Assembly (NCBI RefSeq): GCF_000738775.1
Contig: NZ_JPOC01000020.1
Coordinates: 1 to 64,000 of the forward strand
Origin: Prescottella defluvii
GTDB lineage: Bacteria > Actinomycetota > Actinomycetes > Mycobacteriales > Mycobacteriaceae
DNA length: 64,000 bases
Direction of reading: 5' to 3'
The notes below the pieces were generated by a model. It ran no database searches. It had not been told where the DNA came from and saw nothing but the letters and a program-made list of their open reading frames with translations. How positions within the stretch are numbered: position 1 is the first letter of the stretch; every line of letters starts with the position of its first letter. This document shows, in pieces, positions 1 through 8,576 of the stretch. A program made the translations under genes and the position numbers.

Positions 1-1049
1 CCGCGTTGCCCGAACTCGCCGTCACCGTCGTGATGACGGATCTCGACCATCCGTGGGATGTCGTCGCCGCGCCGGACGGTGCCGTCCTCACCGGTGAGCG
101 TGCCGGCCGCTTCGTCGTGGCCCGGTCCGACGGCAGCGTCGGCGAGGTGGCCGCGGATCTGTCGGATCTGTACGCCGAAGGCGAGACCGGTCTGATGGGA
201 ATGGCACTCGACCGGGACTTCACCGATACCCGCACGATCTACACGTGCCAGGGGCATCGCGGCGGTGAGGGCAACGATATCCGCGTCGTGTCGTGGACGG
301 TCGATCCGGAGTGGACCACGATGGTCCGCACCGGGGACGTCGTCACCGGGATGCCGGTGGGAGCGAAGGGGCGCCACGGCGGCTGTCGCATCCTCGCGCA
401 CCCCGACGGCACGCTGTACGTCGGGACCGGTGACTCGGCGCAGCCGACGGTGCCGCAGGACCGGAACTCGTTGGGCGGAAAGGTATTGCACGTCAATCGT
501 GACGGATCGCCCGCTGCCGGGAATCCGGATCCGAACAGTCCGGTGTTCACGCTCGGTCACCGCAACGTGCAGGGTCTGGCGCTGGAGCCGACCACCGGAC
601 GAATCTACGACATCGAACAGGGCACGAGTCGCGACGACGAGGTGAATCTCCTGGTCGCCGGAAACAACTACGGCTACCGCCCCGATCGGCGACCGGGGGT
701 CTACGACGAGAGTGTGCCGATGACCGATCCCGAGCGCGTGCCGGGGGCGGTGGAGGCCGTGTGGAGTTCGGGTGCTCCGACGATCGCGACACCGGGCGGC
801 GCCTTCGTGTCGGGTGCCCGGTGGCGCGAATGGGACGGGGCTCTGGTCGTCACCAGCCAGCAGGGGGAGGAGTTGGTGGTGCTGAAGATGTCTGACGACG
901 GCACCACCGTCACCGACATGTCCTCGGCGTTGAGCGGTTCGCACGGGCGCCTGCGGACGGCGACGGCGATGCCGGACGGCAGCCTGCTGATCACCACCGA
1001 CAACGGCTCTCGCGACCAGGTTCTCCGCGTCGCGCCGTCCGCAGACTGA
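1..1049 (+). CDS. PQQ-dependent sugar dehydrogenase-like protein, 5' end outside window
   Basis: Glucose/sorbosone dehydrogenase family beta-propeller, expected to oxidise a sugar or related alcohol with PQQ outside the cytoplasm. The visible 347 residues carry typical propeller motifs: RHGGCRI with the candidate catalytic histidine, then HPDGTLYVGTGDS, NSLGGKVLHVNRDG and LGHRNVQGLA. The frame stays open to the first base of the window, and no signal peptide is visible at the first possible start (TTG at 6), so the true start and any lipoprotein signal lie upstream. Family assignment is firm; the substrate is unknown. Confidence 0.85.
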   Translation, partial: ALPELAVTVVMTDLDHPWDVVAAPDGAVLTGERAGRFVVARSDGSVGEVAADLSDLYAEGETGLMGMALDRDFTDTRTIYTCQGHRGGEGNDIRVVSWTVDPEWTTMVRTGDVVTGMPVGAKGRHGGCRILAHPDGTLYVGTGDSAQPTVPQDRNSLGGKVLHVNRDGSPAAGNPDPNSPVFTLGHRNVQGLALEPTTGRIYDIEQGTSRDDEVNLLVAGNNYGYRPDRRPGVYDESVPMTDPERVPGAVEAVWSSGAPTIATPGGAFVSGARWREWDGALVVTSQQGEELVVLKMSDDGTTVTDMSSALSGSHGRLRTATAMPDGSLLITTDNGSRDQVLRVAPSAD

Positions 1050-1078
1050 CGTCCGAGGGCTCCGCCGCCGTCGCACCG

Positions 1079-1107
1079 GTGACATTCACTCGGGAGGCGC
1101 TCATACT
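1079..1107 (+). promoter_or_regulatory. Probable SigA-type promoter of a leaderless gene
   Basis: A GTGACA -35-like hexamer (1079-1084), a 17-bp spacer and a CATACT -10-like hexamer (1102-1107) end six bases before the ATG at 1114. That spacing puts the transcript start at or next to the start codon, so the next gene is probably translated without a leader. This is inferred from spacing only. Confidence 0.5.
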
Positions 1108-1113
1108 GCTGGA

Positions 1114-1512
1114 ATGGCATACCTGAAACCGCCGCTGCTGGTCCGCGAGGTGTTCAACCGTATCGCCCTCGCGACCGGCGTCAGCGGCACCGAGAAGATC
1201 ACCGTCACCGGCCGCAGCAGTCACGAACCCCGATCCGTACCGGTCGTCCCCGTCGACGTCGACGGGGTGCGCTACCTCGTCTCCACCCGCGGCGAATCGG
1301 AGTGGGTGCGTAACCTGCGCGCCAACCCCGCGGTGGATGTGAGCCGTCGCGGTCACACCGCGCACTACACCGCCGCCGAGGTCCCCGTCGGCGACCGGGC
1401 ACCCATCATCGCGGCGTACCGGACGAAGGCGGGTAGGACGGTGCAGGGGTACTGGGACAAACTGCCCGAGCCCGTCGATCACCCGGTGTTCGCGCTCAGG
1501 TCCGGCGGCTGA
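1114..1512 (+). CDS. Nitroreductase/deazaflavin-dependent oxidoreductase family protein
   Basis: Small (132 aa) split-barrel protein of the F420-dependent Ddn-like family (PF04075 type), which uses reduced deazaflavin F420 to reduce quinones or nitro compounds in actinobacteria. Supporting stretches are TVTGRSSHEPRSVPVVPVDV, then YLVSTRGESEWVRNLRANP, which matches the family's STRG...W..NL.A.P signature. The ATG at 1114 is preferred because a promoter-like -10 box lies six bases upstream. It overlaps the convergent SRPBCC gene by 17 bp. The substrate cannot be told from sequence. Confidence 0.8.
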   Translation: MAYLKPPLLVREVFNRIALATGVSGTEKITVTGRSSHEPRSVPVVPVDVDGVRYLVSTRGESEWVRNLRANPAVDVSRRGHTAHYTAAEVPVGDRAPIIAAYRTKAGRTVQGYWDKLPEPVDHPVFALRSGG

Positions 1513-2017
1513 CCGGAGCGCGCCCGATGTGCTCCGCGGTCTCGTCCACGGTGCGGCGCAGGCCGGCGGTGATCGCCGGCGCACCGAGACGCAGCGGAAC
1601 TCGCAGCGCGGGGCCCGGTTCGATCGCGAACGTCCAGGTCAACTGCGACCCGGACGAGTTCTGCTCGACGAGGGTGTCCTCCGCGAACCGGCGGAGCCCC
1701 GGCGCGGTGAACCCGCTGACGTAGAAGGTGTTCCGATACCGGAGGCCCGGGTCTTCCTCCCAGCGGAAGTACTTCTCGGAGGCCTTCAGTGCGGACGGAC
1801 GCATCGACAGTTCACGCCGGGTGTCCGCTCCGAACGGGCGTGGTGTGAGGTATCGCGAACCGGCGATGAACGTGCACCAGGAGAGCGTGTCGTCGCGGGT
1901 CAGTTCGGCCCACGCCGATTCCGCGGACACCGACAGCGCGACCGAGAACCGCCGCACGAACGGCGCCGTCTCCAGAAAAGTGGGGTCGCACGGGGACAGC
2001 TCGAACCACTTCGGCAT
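1496..2017 (-). CDS. SRPBCC family (polyketide cyclase/START-like) protein
   Basis: A 173-residue protein with the composition of the SRPBCC/START fold: an N-terminal segment of the type FSVALSVSAESAWAELT, a central strand region with YRNTFYVSG, and a C-terminal amphipathic helix with LGAPAITAGLRRTVDETAEH. Such proteins bind lipids or hydrophobic ligands in a deep cavity; no ligand can be named here. On the minus strand the box TAGGAT (2024-2029) ends six bases before the ATG, suggesting a leaderless transcript. The gene ends inside the convergent nitroreductase-like gene. Confidence 0.75.
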   Translation of the reverse strand: MPKWFELSPCDPTFLETAPFVRRFSVALSVSAESAWAELTRDDTLSWCTFIAGSRYLTPRPFGADTRRELSMRPSALKASEKYFRWEEDPGLRYRNTFYVSGFTAPGLRRFAEDTLVEQNSSGSQLTWTFAIEPGPALRVPLRLGAPAITAGLRRTVDETAEHIGRAPVSRRT

Positions 2018-2173
2018 CGTCCGATCCTAGGGACTGCCGCGCCGATCCGCGGTAGTGTCTCGGTGTTCGTGACCGGATGGGAATGCAGACCGAAGGGGGT
2101 GGGACCCATGATCGCTCGTGCAGACAGGGTGCTCCCCACCCGGGGTCGCGCGGACTAGTCCGCCCGGTCGACC

Positions 2174-3013
2174 GTGAGAGCCCCTCGGCGTCCCGAAAGG
2201 CTCTTCGTGCGAACTCCCGACAGTTCCGGCCCGCCCATCGCTCTTCCGACGATCGTCACCGCTCTGCGTGCAGCCGGCTGCGTGTTCGCAGAGGCCGAGG
2301 CGCACGTGCTGACGGCCGCCGCGCCCACCCCCGACGCGCTGTCGGCGATGATCGCGCGCCGGGTCGCGGGCCTTCCCCTCGAACATGTCCTCGGCTGGGC
2401 CGAGTTCTGCGGTGTGCGAATACAAGTCGGCGCCGGTGTCTTCGTGCCGCGCCGCCGCAGCGAATTGCTCGTCCGGCGGGCGGTCGCCCTCGTGCGGCCG
2501 GGTGACGTCGTGGTCGATCTGTGCTGCGGGTCCGGAGCCCTGGGTGTCGGCGTGGCCGGTGAGGTCCCCGGTGTCGAACTCCATGCCGCCGACGTCGATC
2601 CCGCCGCGGTGCGGTGCGCGCGGCGCAACGTCGAGCCGATCGGTGGGCACGTGTACGAGGGCGACCTGTTCGAGGCCCTGCCCGGCAGCCTGCGGGGACG
2701 CGTCGCCGTCGTCGTCGCGAACGTCCCGTACGTGCCCAGCGATGCCATCGCGCTGATGCCGCCCGAGGCACGCGACCACGAACCTCGTACGGCACTCGAC
2801 GGCGGACCCGACGGGCTCGACGTCCAGCGGGCGGTCGCCGCCGAGGCCCCGCGATGGCTGCGTCCCGGCGGTCACCTGCTGATCGAGACCAGCGGGCGCC
2901 AGGCTTCGATGTCGGCCGACATCCTCACGTGCGCAGGGTTACTCGCGCAGACAGTGCACTCCGGCGATCTCGGCGCGACGGTGGTCGTGGGACGCCGGCC
3001 CGCTCACTGCTGA
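2174..3013 (+). CDS. Putative protein N5-glutamine methyltransferase (HemK/PrmC-like paralogue)
   Basis: Class I SAM-dependent methyltransferase of the HemK/PrmC superfamily, 279 aa. Seen: FVPRRRSELLVRRA in the linker, VVDLCCGSGALGVGVAG (SAM motif I) and the catalytic-loop motif NVPYVPSD. Canonical PrmC has NPPY; NVPY matches an actinobacterial subgroup whose protein substrate is not established. An alternative GTG start at 2206 would remove 11 residues. The gene overlaps the convergent acyl-CoA oxidase gene by 10 bp. It is not assigned as prmC because prmC normally sits beside prfA and none is here. Confidence 0.75.
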   Translation: MRAPRRPERLFVRTPDSSGPPIALPTIVTALRAAGCVFAEAEAHVLTAAAPTPDALSAMIARRVAGLPLEHVLGWAEFCGVRIQVGAGVFVPRRRSELLVRRAVALVRPGDVVVDLCCGSGALGVGVAGEVPGVELHAADVDPAAVRCARRNVEPIGGHVYEGDLFEALPGSLRGRVAVVVANVPYVPSDAIALMPPEARDHEPRTALDGGPDGLDVQRAVAAEAPRWLRPGGHLLIETSGRQASMSADILTCAGLLAQTVHSGDLGATVVVGRRPAHC

Positions 3014-4929
3014 CCGTCGAGCATCGCCGCCCCGGCGAGAGCGTCCGGCACGCCCAGCCCGTCGACGAGGGCGGCGACGTGCGGGCGCAGCGTGCGGCAG
3101 CGCTCGTTGATGCCACGCCGCACGGCCTTGGCCCGTTCGACGGACAGGTGGCGGTGCTCCATGAACCAGGCCTTGTCCTCGTCGATCACGGTGAGTGCGT
3201 ACAGGTCGCAGAGATCGCCCAGCAGATCCCGGGCGGTCTCGTCCTCGCACGCGTCGATGCCCGCGATGAACGCCTCGAGCACCACCCGATCGATGTGGGC
3301 GCGGGCGGCGTGCAGGACGTGGTCCTGCACGAAATTGAAGGCGTCGAACGGGTCGTCCTCGCGCTTGCGGGCGCCCTGCAGGCGGCGGGCGGCGGTGGAC
3401 AGGAGGTACTCCTCGCGGTCCTCGAACATCGTTAGCTGGGTGCCGCGGTTGAAGAGGCTGCCGTCCTCCTCGTTGTCCTGCCGGGTGTCGAGGATGGTCT
3501 GGATGATCTGCTGCGCCGCGGTGCGGGTCCGGACGGCGTCGCCGAACGCGTTGGCGGCGAACGCCATCCACTCGACAGGGCTCATCCCGCGGACCTCGTC
3601 GGCGTACTTGGTGAGCAGTTCCTTCGCGACCAGCTGGGTCAGCACGGTGTTGTCGCCCTCGAACGTGGTGAACACGTCGGTGTCGGCCTTCAGGACCGTG
3701 AGCCGGTTCTCGGCGAGATAACCGGCGCCGCCGCACGCCTCCCGGCACTCCTGGATCGCGCGGGTCGCGTGCCAGGTGTTGGCGGCCTTCAAACCCGCTG
3801 CGCGGGACTCGAGTTCGCGCTGACCCTCGGGATCGACGTCGTCGGAGGTCTGGATGTCGTGCATCGCGGTGACGAGCTCGTTCTGTGCGAAGCCGAGCGC
3901 GTACGCGCGGGCGATGTGCGGCAGCAGGCGCTGCTGGTGCGCCAGGTAGTCCATGATCAGCACCTCCGGATCCGGGGTGCTGCCGTCCCCGCTGGGTGCG
4001 CTGAACTGCTTGCGCTGCAGTGCGTATCGGGTCGCGATCGTCAGCGCGACGCGGGCGGCCGCGGCTGCGGACCCGCCGACCGTGACGCGTCCGCGCACCA
4101 GGGTGCCGAGCATCGTGAAGAAGCGGCGGTTCTTGTTCTCGATCGGCGACGAGTACACGCCGTCGGCATCCACCGATCCGTACCGGTTCAACAGGTTCGT
4201 TCGTGGCACCCGCACGTGGTCGAACACGATGCGTCCGTTGTCGACTCCGGGCAGACCGCCCTTGTGGCCGCAATCCGAGGTGGTCACTCCGGGCAGGTCG
4301 CTGCCGTCGGCGTCGCGGATCGGCACCAGCAGGCAGTGCACGCCGTGCGAGGTGTCATCGACGATCAGCTGCGCGAACACCGCGGCCGTCCGGGCATGCT
4401 CCGCGGCACCGCCGATGTAGTCCTTGCGCGCCGACGGGGTGGGGGAGTGGACGACGAATTCGTCGGTCACCGGGTCGTACGTCGCGGTGGTCTCGAGTTC
4501 CTGGACGTCGCTGCCGTGGCCGGTCTCGGTCATCGCGAAGCAGCCGAGGAGGTCGAGGTCGATCATCGGCCGCAGGTACTCCGCGTGATGATGCTCGGTG
4601 CCGAGGTTCTCGATCGCGCCGCCGAACAGTCCCCACTGCACGCCCGCCTTCACCATCAGCGACAGATCCGACATCGCGAGCATCTCGATCGCCGTCACCG
4701 CCGCGCCGGGATCGGAGCCGGCACCGACCTCGACGCCGAACCCGCGGTCGACGAAGCCGCCCGACGCCAGCACCCGCAACTGCTCGAGCGTCTTCGCGCG
4801 GGCACGGTCCAGGTCGGGGGTGTAGTGCGGCCGGAACTCGTCGGAGGAGAGGTCGACGCGGGCCTTCTCGCGCACCTCCGCCCACCGGCCGTCGAGGGTC
4901 GTCCGTAGAAACTCCGCCGTGGTCGCCAT
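3004..4929 (-). CDS. Acyl-CoA oxidase family protein
   Basis: A 641-residue flavoenzyme of the acyl-CoA oxidase/dehydrogenase superfamily, expected to introduce the trans-2 double bond during beta-oxidation. Oxidase-type features: AMTETGHGSDVQELETTATY, KDYIGGAAEHA, DCGHKGGLPGVDNGRIVFDH and VRVPRTNLLNRY, plus a C-terminal helical region with TTFEGDNTVL holding the probable catalytic glutamate. The length (about 640 aa, against about 390 for simple dehydrogenases) fits the ACOX family. The frame is open to 5094, but the ATG at 4929 is preferred because TACCGT (4936-4941) lies six bases before it. Whether it uses oxygen cannot be told here. Confidence 0.85.
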   Translation of the reverse strand: MATTAEFLRTTLDGRWAEVREKARVDLSSDEFRPHYTPDLDRARAKTLEQLRVLASGGFVDRGFGVEVGAGSDPGAAVTAIEMLAMSDLSLMVKAGVQWGLFGGAIENLGTEHHHAEYLRPMIDLDLLGCFAMTETGHGSDVQELETTATYDPVTDEFVVHSPTPSARKDYIGGAAEHARTAAVFAQLIVDDTSHGVHCLLVPIRDADGSDLPGVTTSDCGHKGGLPGVDNGRIVFDHVRVPRTNLLNRYGSVDADGVYSSPIENKNRRFFTMLGTLVRGRVTVGGSAAAAARVALTIATRYALQRKQFSAPSGDGSTPDPEVLIMDYLAHQQRLLPHIARAYALGFAQNELVTAMHDIQTSDDVDPEGQRELESRAAGLKAANTWHATRAIQECREACGGAGYLAENRLTVLKADTDVFTTFEGDNTVLTQLVAKELLTKYADEVRGMSPVEWMAFAANAFGDAVRTRTAAQQIIQTILDTRQDNEEDGSLFNRGTQLTMFEDREEYLLSTAARRLQGARKREDDPFDAFNFVQDHVLHAARAHIDRVVLEAFIAGIDACEDETARDLLGDLCDLYALTVIDEDKAWFMEHRHLSVERAKAVRRGINERCRTLRPHVAALVDGLGVPDALAGAAMLDGQQ

Positions 4930-4935
4930 GACCCG

Positions 4936-4941
4936 ACGGTA
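4936..4941 (-). promoter_or_regulatory. -10 box of probable leaderless acyl-CoA oxidase transcript
   Basis: On the minus strand, TACCGT (TANNNT class) ends six bases before the ATG at 4929. The spacing supports a transcript beginning at the start codon. No convincing -35 box was identified. Confidence 0.4.
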
Positions 4942-5042
4942 GTGCGGTCCGCGGAGTCCTGCCGGGGAACTCGGACGCGCCGGACCTGCGCGAACCGACA
5001 CGCCGAAGGGGTGTGATTCCGGCCACCTCCTACACCCTGTCG

Positions 5043-5070
5043 TTGGCAAATTCGCCAGAACTGGGACACT
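5043..5070 (+). promoter_or_regulatory. Probable hemL promoter
   Basis: TTGGCA (5043-5048), a 16-bp spacer and GACACT (5065-5070) end seven bases before the hemL GTG at 5078, which predicts a leaderless mRNA. Confidence 0.5.
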
Positions 5071-5077
5071 GGAATCC

Positions 5078-6400
5078 GTGACTGCTGCCTCCACCGGACC
5101 CGACCTTCGCGATACCCGTTCCGCTCAGCTCTTCGAGCGGGCGAGCCAGGTCATCCCAGGCGGGGTCAACTCCCCGGTCCGCGCCTTCGGTTCCGTGGGC
5201 GGCGCGCCCCGCTTCATCGCCGAGGCGAAGGGCTGCACCCTCACCGACGTCGACGGCAACGACTACGTCGACCTGGTGTGCTCGTGGGGCCCGATGATCC
5301 TGGGGCACGCGCACCCCGCGGTCGTCGAGGCCGTGCAGAAGGCCGCCACCACCGGGCTGTCGTTCGGTGCGCCCACCGAGGGCGAGATCGCCCTGGCCGA
5401 GGAGATCGTCTCCCGGGTGGCGCCCGTCGAGCAGGTGCGCCTGGTCAACTCCGGCACCGAGGCCACGATGAGCGCGGTCCGCCTGGCCCGCGGCTTCACC
5501 GGCCGCTCCAAGATCGTCAAGTTCTCCGGCTGCTACCACGGCCACGTCGACGCGCTCCTCGCCGACGCCGGATCCGGCCTGGCCACGTTCGGCCTGCCGA
5601 CCTCGCCCGGTGTAACCGGCGCCCAGGCCGAGGACACCATCGTCGTGCCCTACAACGACCTCGAGGCCGTCCGCGCCGCGTTCGCCGCGAACCCCGGCGA
5701 GATCGCGTGCGTCATCACCGAGGCCGCCGCCGGCAACATGGGTGCCGTCGCGCCGCTGCCCGGCTTCAACGAGGGCCTGCGCGCCCTCACCACCGAGCAC
5801 GGCGCACTGCTGATCATGGACGAGGTCATGACCGGGTTCCGCGTCAGCAGCTCCGGCTGGTTCGGCCGCGACGGCGTCGCCGGCGACCTCTACACCTTCG
5901 GCAAGGTCATGAGCGGCGGCCTGCCCGCCGCCGCGTTTGGCGGCCGCGCCGACGTCATGGCGAAGCTGGCCCCCGCCGGTCCGGTCTACCAGGCGGGCAC
6001 GCTGTCCGGTAACCCCGTCGCGGTCGCGGCGGGCCTGGCGAATCTGCGCGCCGCCGACGCCGCCGTGTACGCGGCGCTCGAGCGCAACGCGCAGACCCTC
6101 GGCACGCTGCTCGGTGACGCGCTCACCGCCGAGGGCGTCACGCACCGCGTCCAGTACGCGGGCACGCTCGTCAGCGTCTTCTTCACCGAGAACCAGGTCA
6201 CCAACTACGCCGAGGCCAAGGCGGCCGACACGTGGCGGTTCCCGGACTTCTTCCACGCCCTGCTCTCCCGCGGCATCTACGCGCCGCCGAGCGCGTTCGA
6301 GGCGTGGTTCGTGTCGTCCGCGCTCGACGACGACGCCTTCTCGAAGATCGCCGACGCCGCACCGCACGCGGCGAGGGCCGCTGCCGCTGCTCGGCACTGA
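5078..6400 (+). CDS. hemL: Glutamate-1-semialdehyde 2,1-aminomutase
   Basis: PLP enzyme that converts glutamate-1-semialdehyde to 5-aminolevulinate in the C5 heme pathway. The 440-residue protein begins with the family motif [19 protein letters not shown], continues with [19 protein letters not shown], and has the PLP-lysine motif [16 protein letters not shown] with the lysine near residue 276. Length matches the family. It is the first gene of a heme and cytochrome c block; downstream genes follow after 60 bp and are then overlapped. The arrangement equals M. tuberculosis Rv0524-Rv0529. Confidence 0.97.
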   Translation: MTAASTGPDLRDTRSAQLFERASQVIPGGVNSPVRAFGSVGGAPRFIAEAKGCTLTDVDGNDYVDLVCSWGPMILGHAHPAVVEAVQKAATTGLSFGAPTEGEIALAEEIVSRVAPVEQVRLVNSGTEATMSAVRLARGFTGRSKIVKFSGCYHGHVDALLADAGSGLATFGLPTSPGVTGAQAEDTIVVPYNDLEAVRAAFAANPGEIACVITEAAAGNMGAVAPLPGFNEGLRALTTEHGALLIMDEVMTGFRVSSSGWFGRDGVAGDLYTFGKVMSGGLPAAAFGGRADVMAKLAPAGPVYQAGTLSGNPVAVAAGLANLRAADAAVYAALERNAQTLGTLLGDALTAEGVTHRVQYAGTLVSVFFTENQVTNYAEAKAADTWRFPDFFHALLSRGIYAPPSAFEAWFVSSALDDDAFSKIADAAPHAARAAAAARH

Positions 6401-6460
6401 CCCTCTCGAGCTCGAAGCCCCAGACCCACCGCCTCACCAACGAACGCAGGGACCATCACC

Positions 6461-7141
6461 GTGACCGACGCCCCGACCGGCGCTGACAACTCCACCGCCG
6501 CCGACCACTCCGAGACCCGGACCATCGTCCACGTGCTGCGCCACGGTGAGGTGCACAACCCCAGCGGCATCCTCTACGGACGCCTCCCCAACTTCCGGCT
6601 GTCGGAGAACGGTGAGTCCCAGGCCCGTGCCGTCGCGTCGGCGCTCGCCGATCACGACATCACGCACGTCGTCGCGTCGCCGCTGCAGCGCGCGCAGGAG
6701 ACGGCCGGTCCGATCGCGGAGAAGCACGGCCTGCAGATCGCGACCGACGCCAACCTCATCGAGGCGGCCAACGACTTCGAGGGACTGAAGGTGGCCGTCG
6801 GTGACGGCGCGCTGCGTCGCCCCCGGCACTGGTGGAAGCTGCGCGACCCGTTCACGCCGTCGTGGGGTGAGCCGTACCTGCAGATCGCGCACCGCATGCT
6901 CGCCGCCGTCAACACCGCCCGGGTCGCTGCGGTCGGGCACGAGGCCGTGTGCGTCAGCCACCAGCTGCCGGTGTGGACGCTGCGCCGCTTCCTGCAGGGC
7001 GAGCGGCTGTGGCACGACCCGCGCCACCGGCAGTGCGGTCTGGCGTCGCTGACCTCGCTGGTCTACGAGGGCGACACCCTCGTCGACATCGTGTACTCCG
7101 AGCCGGCCGGTGCGTCGGACCCGAGGGTGACCGGCGCATGA
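6461..7141 (+). CDS. Histidine phosphatase family protein (Rv0525-like)
   Basis: Phosphoglycerate-mutase-like phosphatase, 226 aa. The catalytic motif LRHGE holds the nucleophilic histidine at residue 28; GRLPNFRLSENGESQARAVA and the second histidine motif VGHEAVCVSHQ near residue 160 complete the site. It lies between hemL and the cytochrome c maturation genes, and its stop overlaps the next ATG in an ATGA, implying translational coupling. The physiological substrate is unknown; location suggests a link with heme or cytochrome c metabolism, by inference only. Confidence 0.88.
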   Translation: MTDAPTGADNSTAADHSETRTIVHVLRHGEVHNPSGILYGRLPNFRLSENGESQARAVASALADHDITHVVASPLQRAQETAGPIAEKHGLQIATDANLIEAANDFEGLKVAVGDGALRRPRHWWKLRDPFTPSWGEPYLQIAHRMLAAVNTARVAAVGHEAVCVSHQLPVWTLRRFLQGERLWHDPRHRQCGLASLTSLVYEGDTLVDIVYSEPAGASDPRVTGA

Positions 7142-7752
7142 GGTTCCCGTCCCTGCGGTTGGCGGCCGCGGCATGTTCGCTGGTCGTCGCCGCCGCACTG
7201 TCCGGCTGCGCGACCGGTGACGACGCCGTCGCACAGGGCGGCACATTCGTGTTCGTCTCGCCCGGCGGCAAGACCGAGCTGTTCTACGACGTCCCGTCCG
7301 AACGCGGCAAGGCCGGCAACGTCTCCGGTCCGGACCTCATGGTCGACGGCAAGACCACCTCGCTGTCCGACTTCGAGGGGCAGGTCGTGGTTCTCAACGT
7401 GTGGGGCCAGTGGTGCGGTCCGTGCCGTGGTGAGGCCGACGACCTCGAGAAGGTCTACGAGAACACCAAGGACCAGGGCGTCCAGTTCCTCGGCATCAAC
7501 GTGCGCGACTACACCAAGAACAAGGCGCAGGACTTCGTCGTCAACAACAACGTGGGCTACCCGTCCATCTACGACCCCGAGATGCGCACGCTGCTGACCC
7601 TGGGGAAGAACTACCCGACCAGTGTCGTGCCGACGACCATCGTGCTGGACCGTCAGCACCGGGTCGCCGCTGTCTTCCTGAAGGAACTGCTGGTCGAGGA
7701 TCTGCAGCCGGTGGTCGAACGGGTTGCGCAGGAACCACAGGACCAGGGATGA
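7138..7752 (+). CDS. TlpA/ResA-like thioredoxin-fold lipoprotein
   Basis: Extracytoplasmic thiol-disulfide oxidoreductase that probably keeps apocytochrome c thiols reduced. The 204-residue protein has a lipoprotein signal ending in the lipobox LSGC (cysteine at residue 24) and a thioredoxin-like domain with active site WCGPC (cysteines near 93 and 96), followed by [18 protein letters not shown] and a cis-proline region ([10 protein letters not shown]). The start at 7138 is chosen for its 4-nt overlap with the phosphatase and its clean signal peptide. It overlaps ccdA by 4 nt. Confidence 0.92.
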   Translation: MRFPSLRLAAAACSLVVAAALSGCATGDDAVAQGGTFVFVSPGGKTELFYDVPSERGKAGNVSGPDLMVDGKTTSLSDFEGQVVVLNVWGQWCGPCRGEADDLEKVYENTKDQGVQFLGINVRDYTKNKAQDFVVNNNVGYPSIYDPEMRTLLTLGKNYPTSVVPTTIVLDRQHRVAAVFLKELLVEDLQPVVERVAQEPQDQG

Positions 7753-8576
7753 CGGCCGACGCAGTCCTCCTCGCGAACGTCGGCGAAAGCTTCCAGGCGG
7801 CGACCACGTCCGGTCCGCTGCTCCTCGCGCTCGGTGCCTGTCTGCTCGCAGGTCTCGTGTCCTTCGCGTCACCGTGCGTCATCCCGCTCGTCCCCGGCTA
7901 CCTGTCGTACCTGGCCGGTGTCGTCGGCGCCGACGCCCCCGCGGTATCGGCCGCCGAGGCGAGCGCCCGGACGACGACGCTGCGGGACGGGCGACTACGC
8001 GTCGCCGGTGCCGCCGGACTGTTCGTCGCCGGGTTCACGGTGGTGTTCGTGCTGGCCACGGTGTCGGTGTTCGGTGCGATCGAGGCGCTCGCCCTCAACC
8101 GTCAGGTGCTCCAGCGGGTCGGCGGTGTCGTCACCATCGCGATGGGCCTGGTGTTCATCGGCCTGGTCCCGGCGCTGCAGAAGGACACCCGGATGGCTCC
8201 GCGCCGCATCACGGGACTGTGGGGGGCGCCGCTGCTCGGCGGCGTCTTCGCGCTCGGGTGGACGCCGTGCCTGGGGCCGACGCTCGCCGGAGTCATCTCG
8301 GTGGCCTCGGGCACCGAGGGTGCGACCGCGGCCCGTGGTGTCGCGCTGATCGTCGCGTACTGCCTGGGTCTGGGGCTTCCGTTCGTGCTCGTGGCACTCG
8401 GCTCGGCCCGAGCGTTGCGTGGTGTGGGCTGGCTGCGCCGGCACACCCGCACTATTCAGGTCATCGGCGGCATCATGTTGGTGGCCGTCGGCATCGCGCT
8501 GGTAACCGGCGCGTGGGACGTGTTCGTCGGCTGGGTCCGCGACGCATTTATCTCGGAGGTGATCCTGCCGATATGA
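7749..8576 (+). CDS. ccdA: Cytochrome c biogenesis protein CcdA
   Basis: Polytopic membrane protein that carries electrons from cytoplasmic thioredoxin to extracytoplasmic thiol proteins. The 275 residues include about six hydrophobic segments and two conserved cysteine-proline motifs, [19 protein letters not shown] (cysteine near 43) and [12 protein letters not shown] (cysteine near 174). Its likely partner is the TlpA-like lipoprotein encoded just upstream. The ATG overlaps both the preceding stop and, at the far end, the resB start. Confidence 0.95.
   Translation: MTADAVLLANVGESFQAATTSGPLLLALGACLLAGLVSFASPCVIPLVPGYLSYLAGVVGADAPAVSAAEASARTTTLRDGRLRVAGAAGLFVAGFTVVFVLATVSVFGAIEALALNRQVLQRVGGVVTIAMGLVFIGLVPALQKDTRMAPRRITGLWGAPLLGGVFALGWTPCLGPTLAGVISVASGTEGATAARGVALIVAYCLGLGLPFVLVALGSARALRGVGWLRRHTRTIQVIGGIMLVAVGIALVTGAWDVFVGWVRDAFISEVILPI

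Noticed and set aside
2174-3013. Assignment as prmC
   Set aside because: The NVPY motif and absence of prfA nearby argue against the true release-factor methyltransferase.
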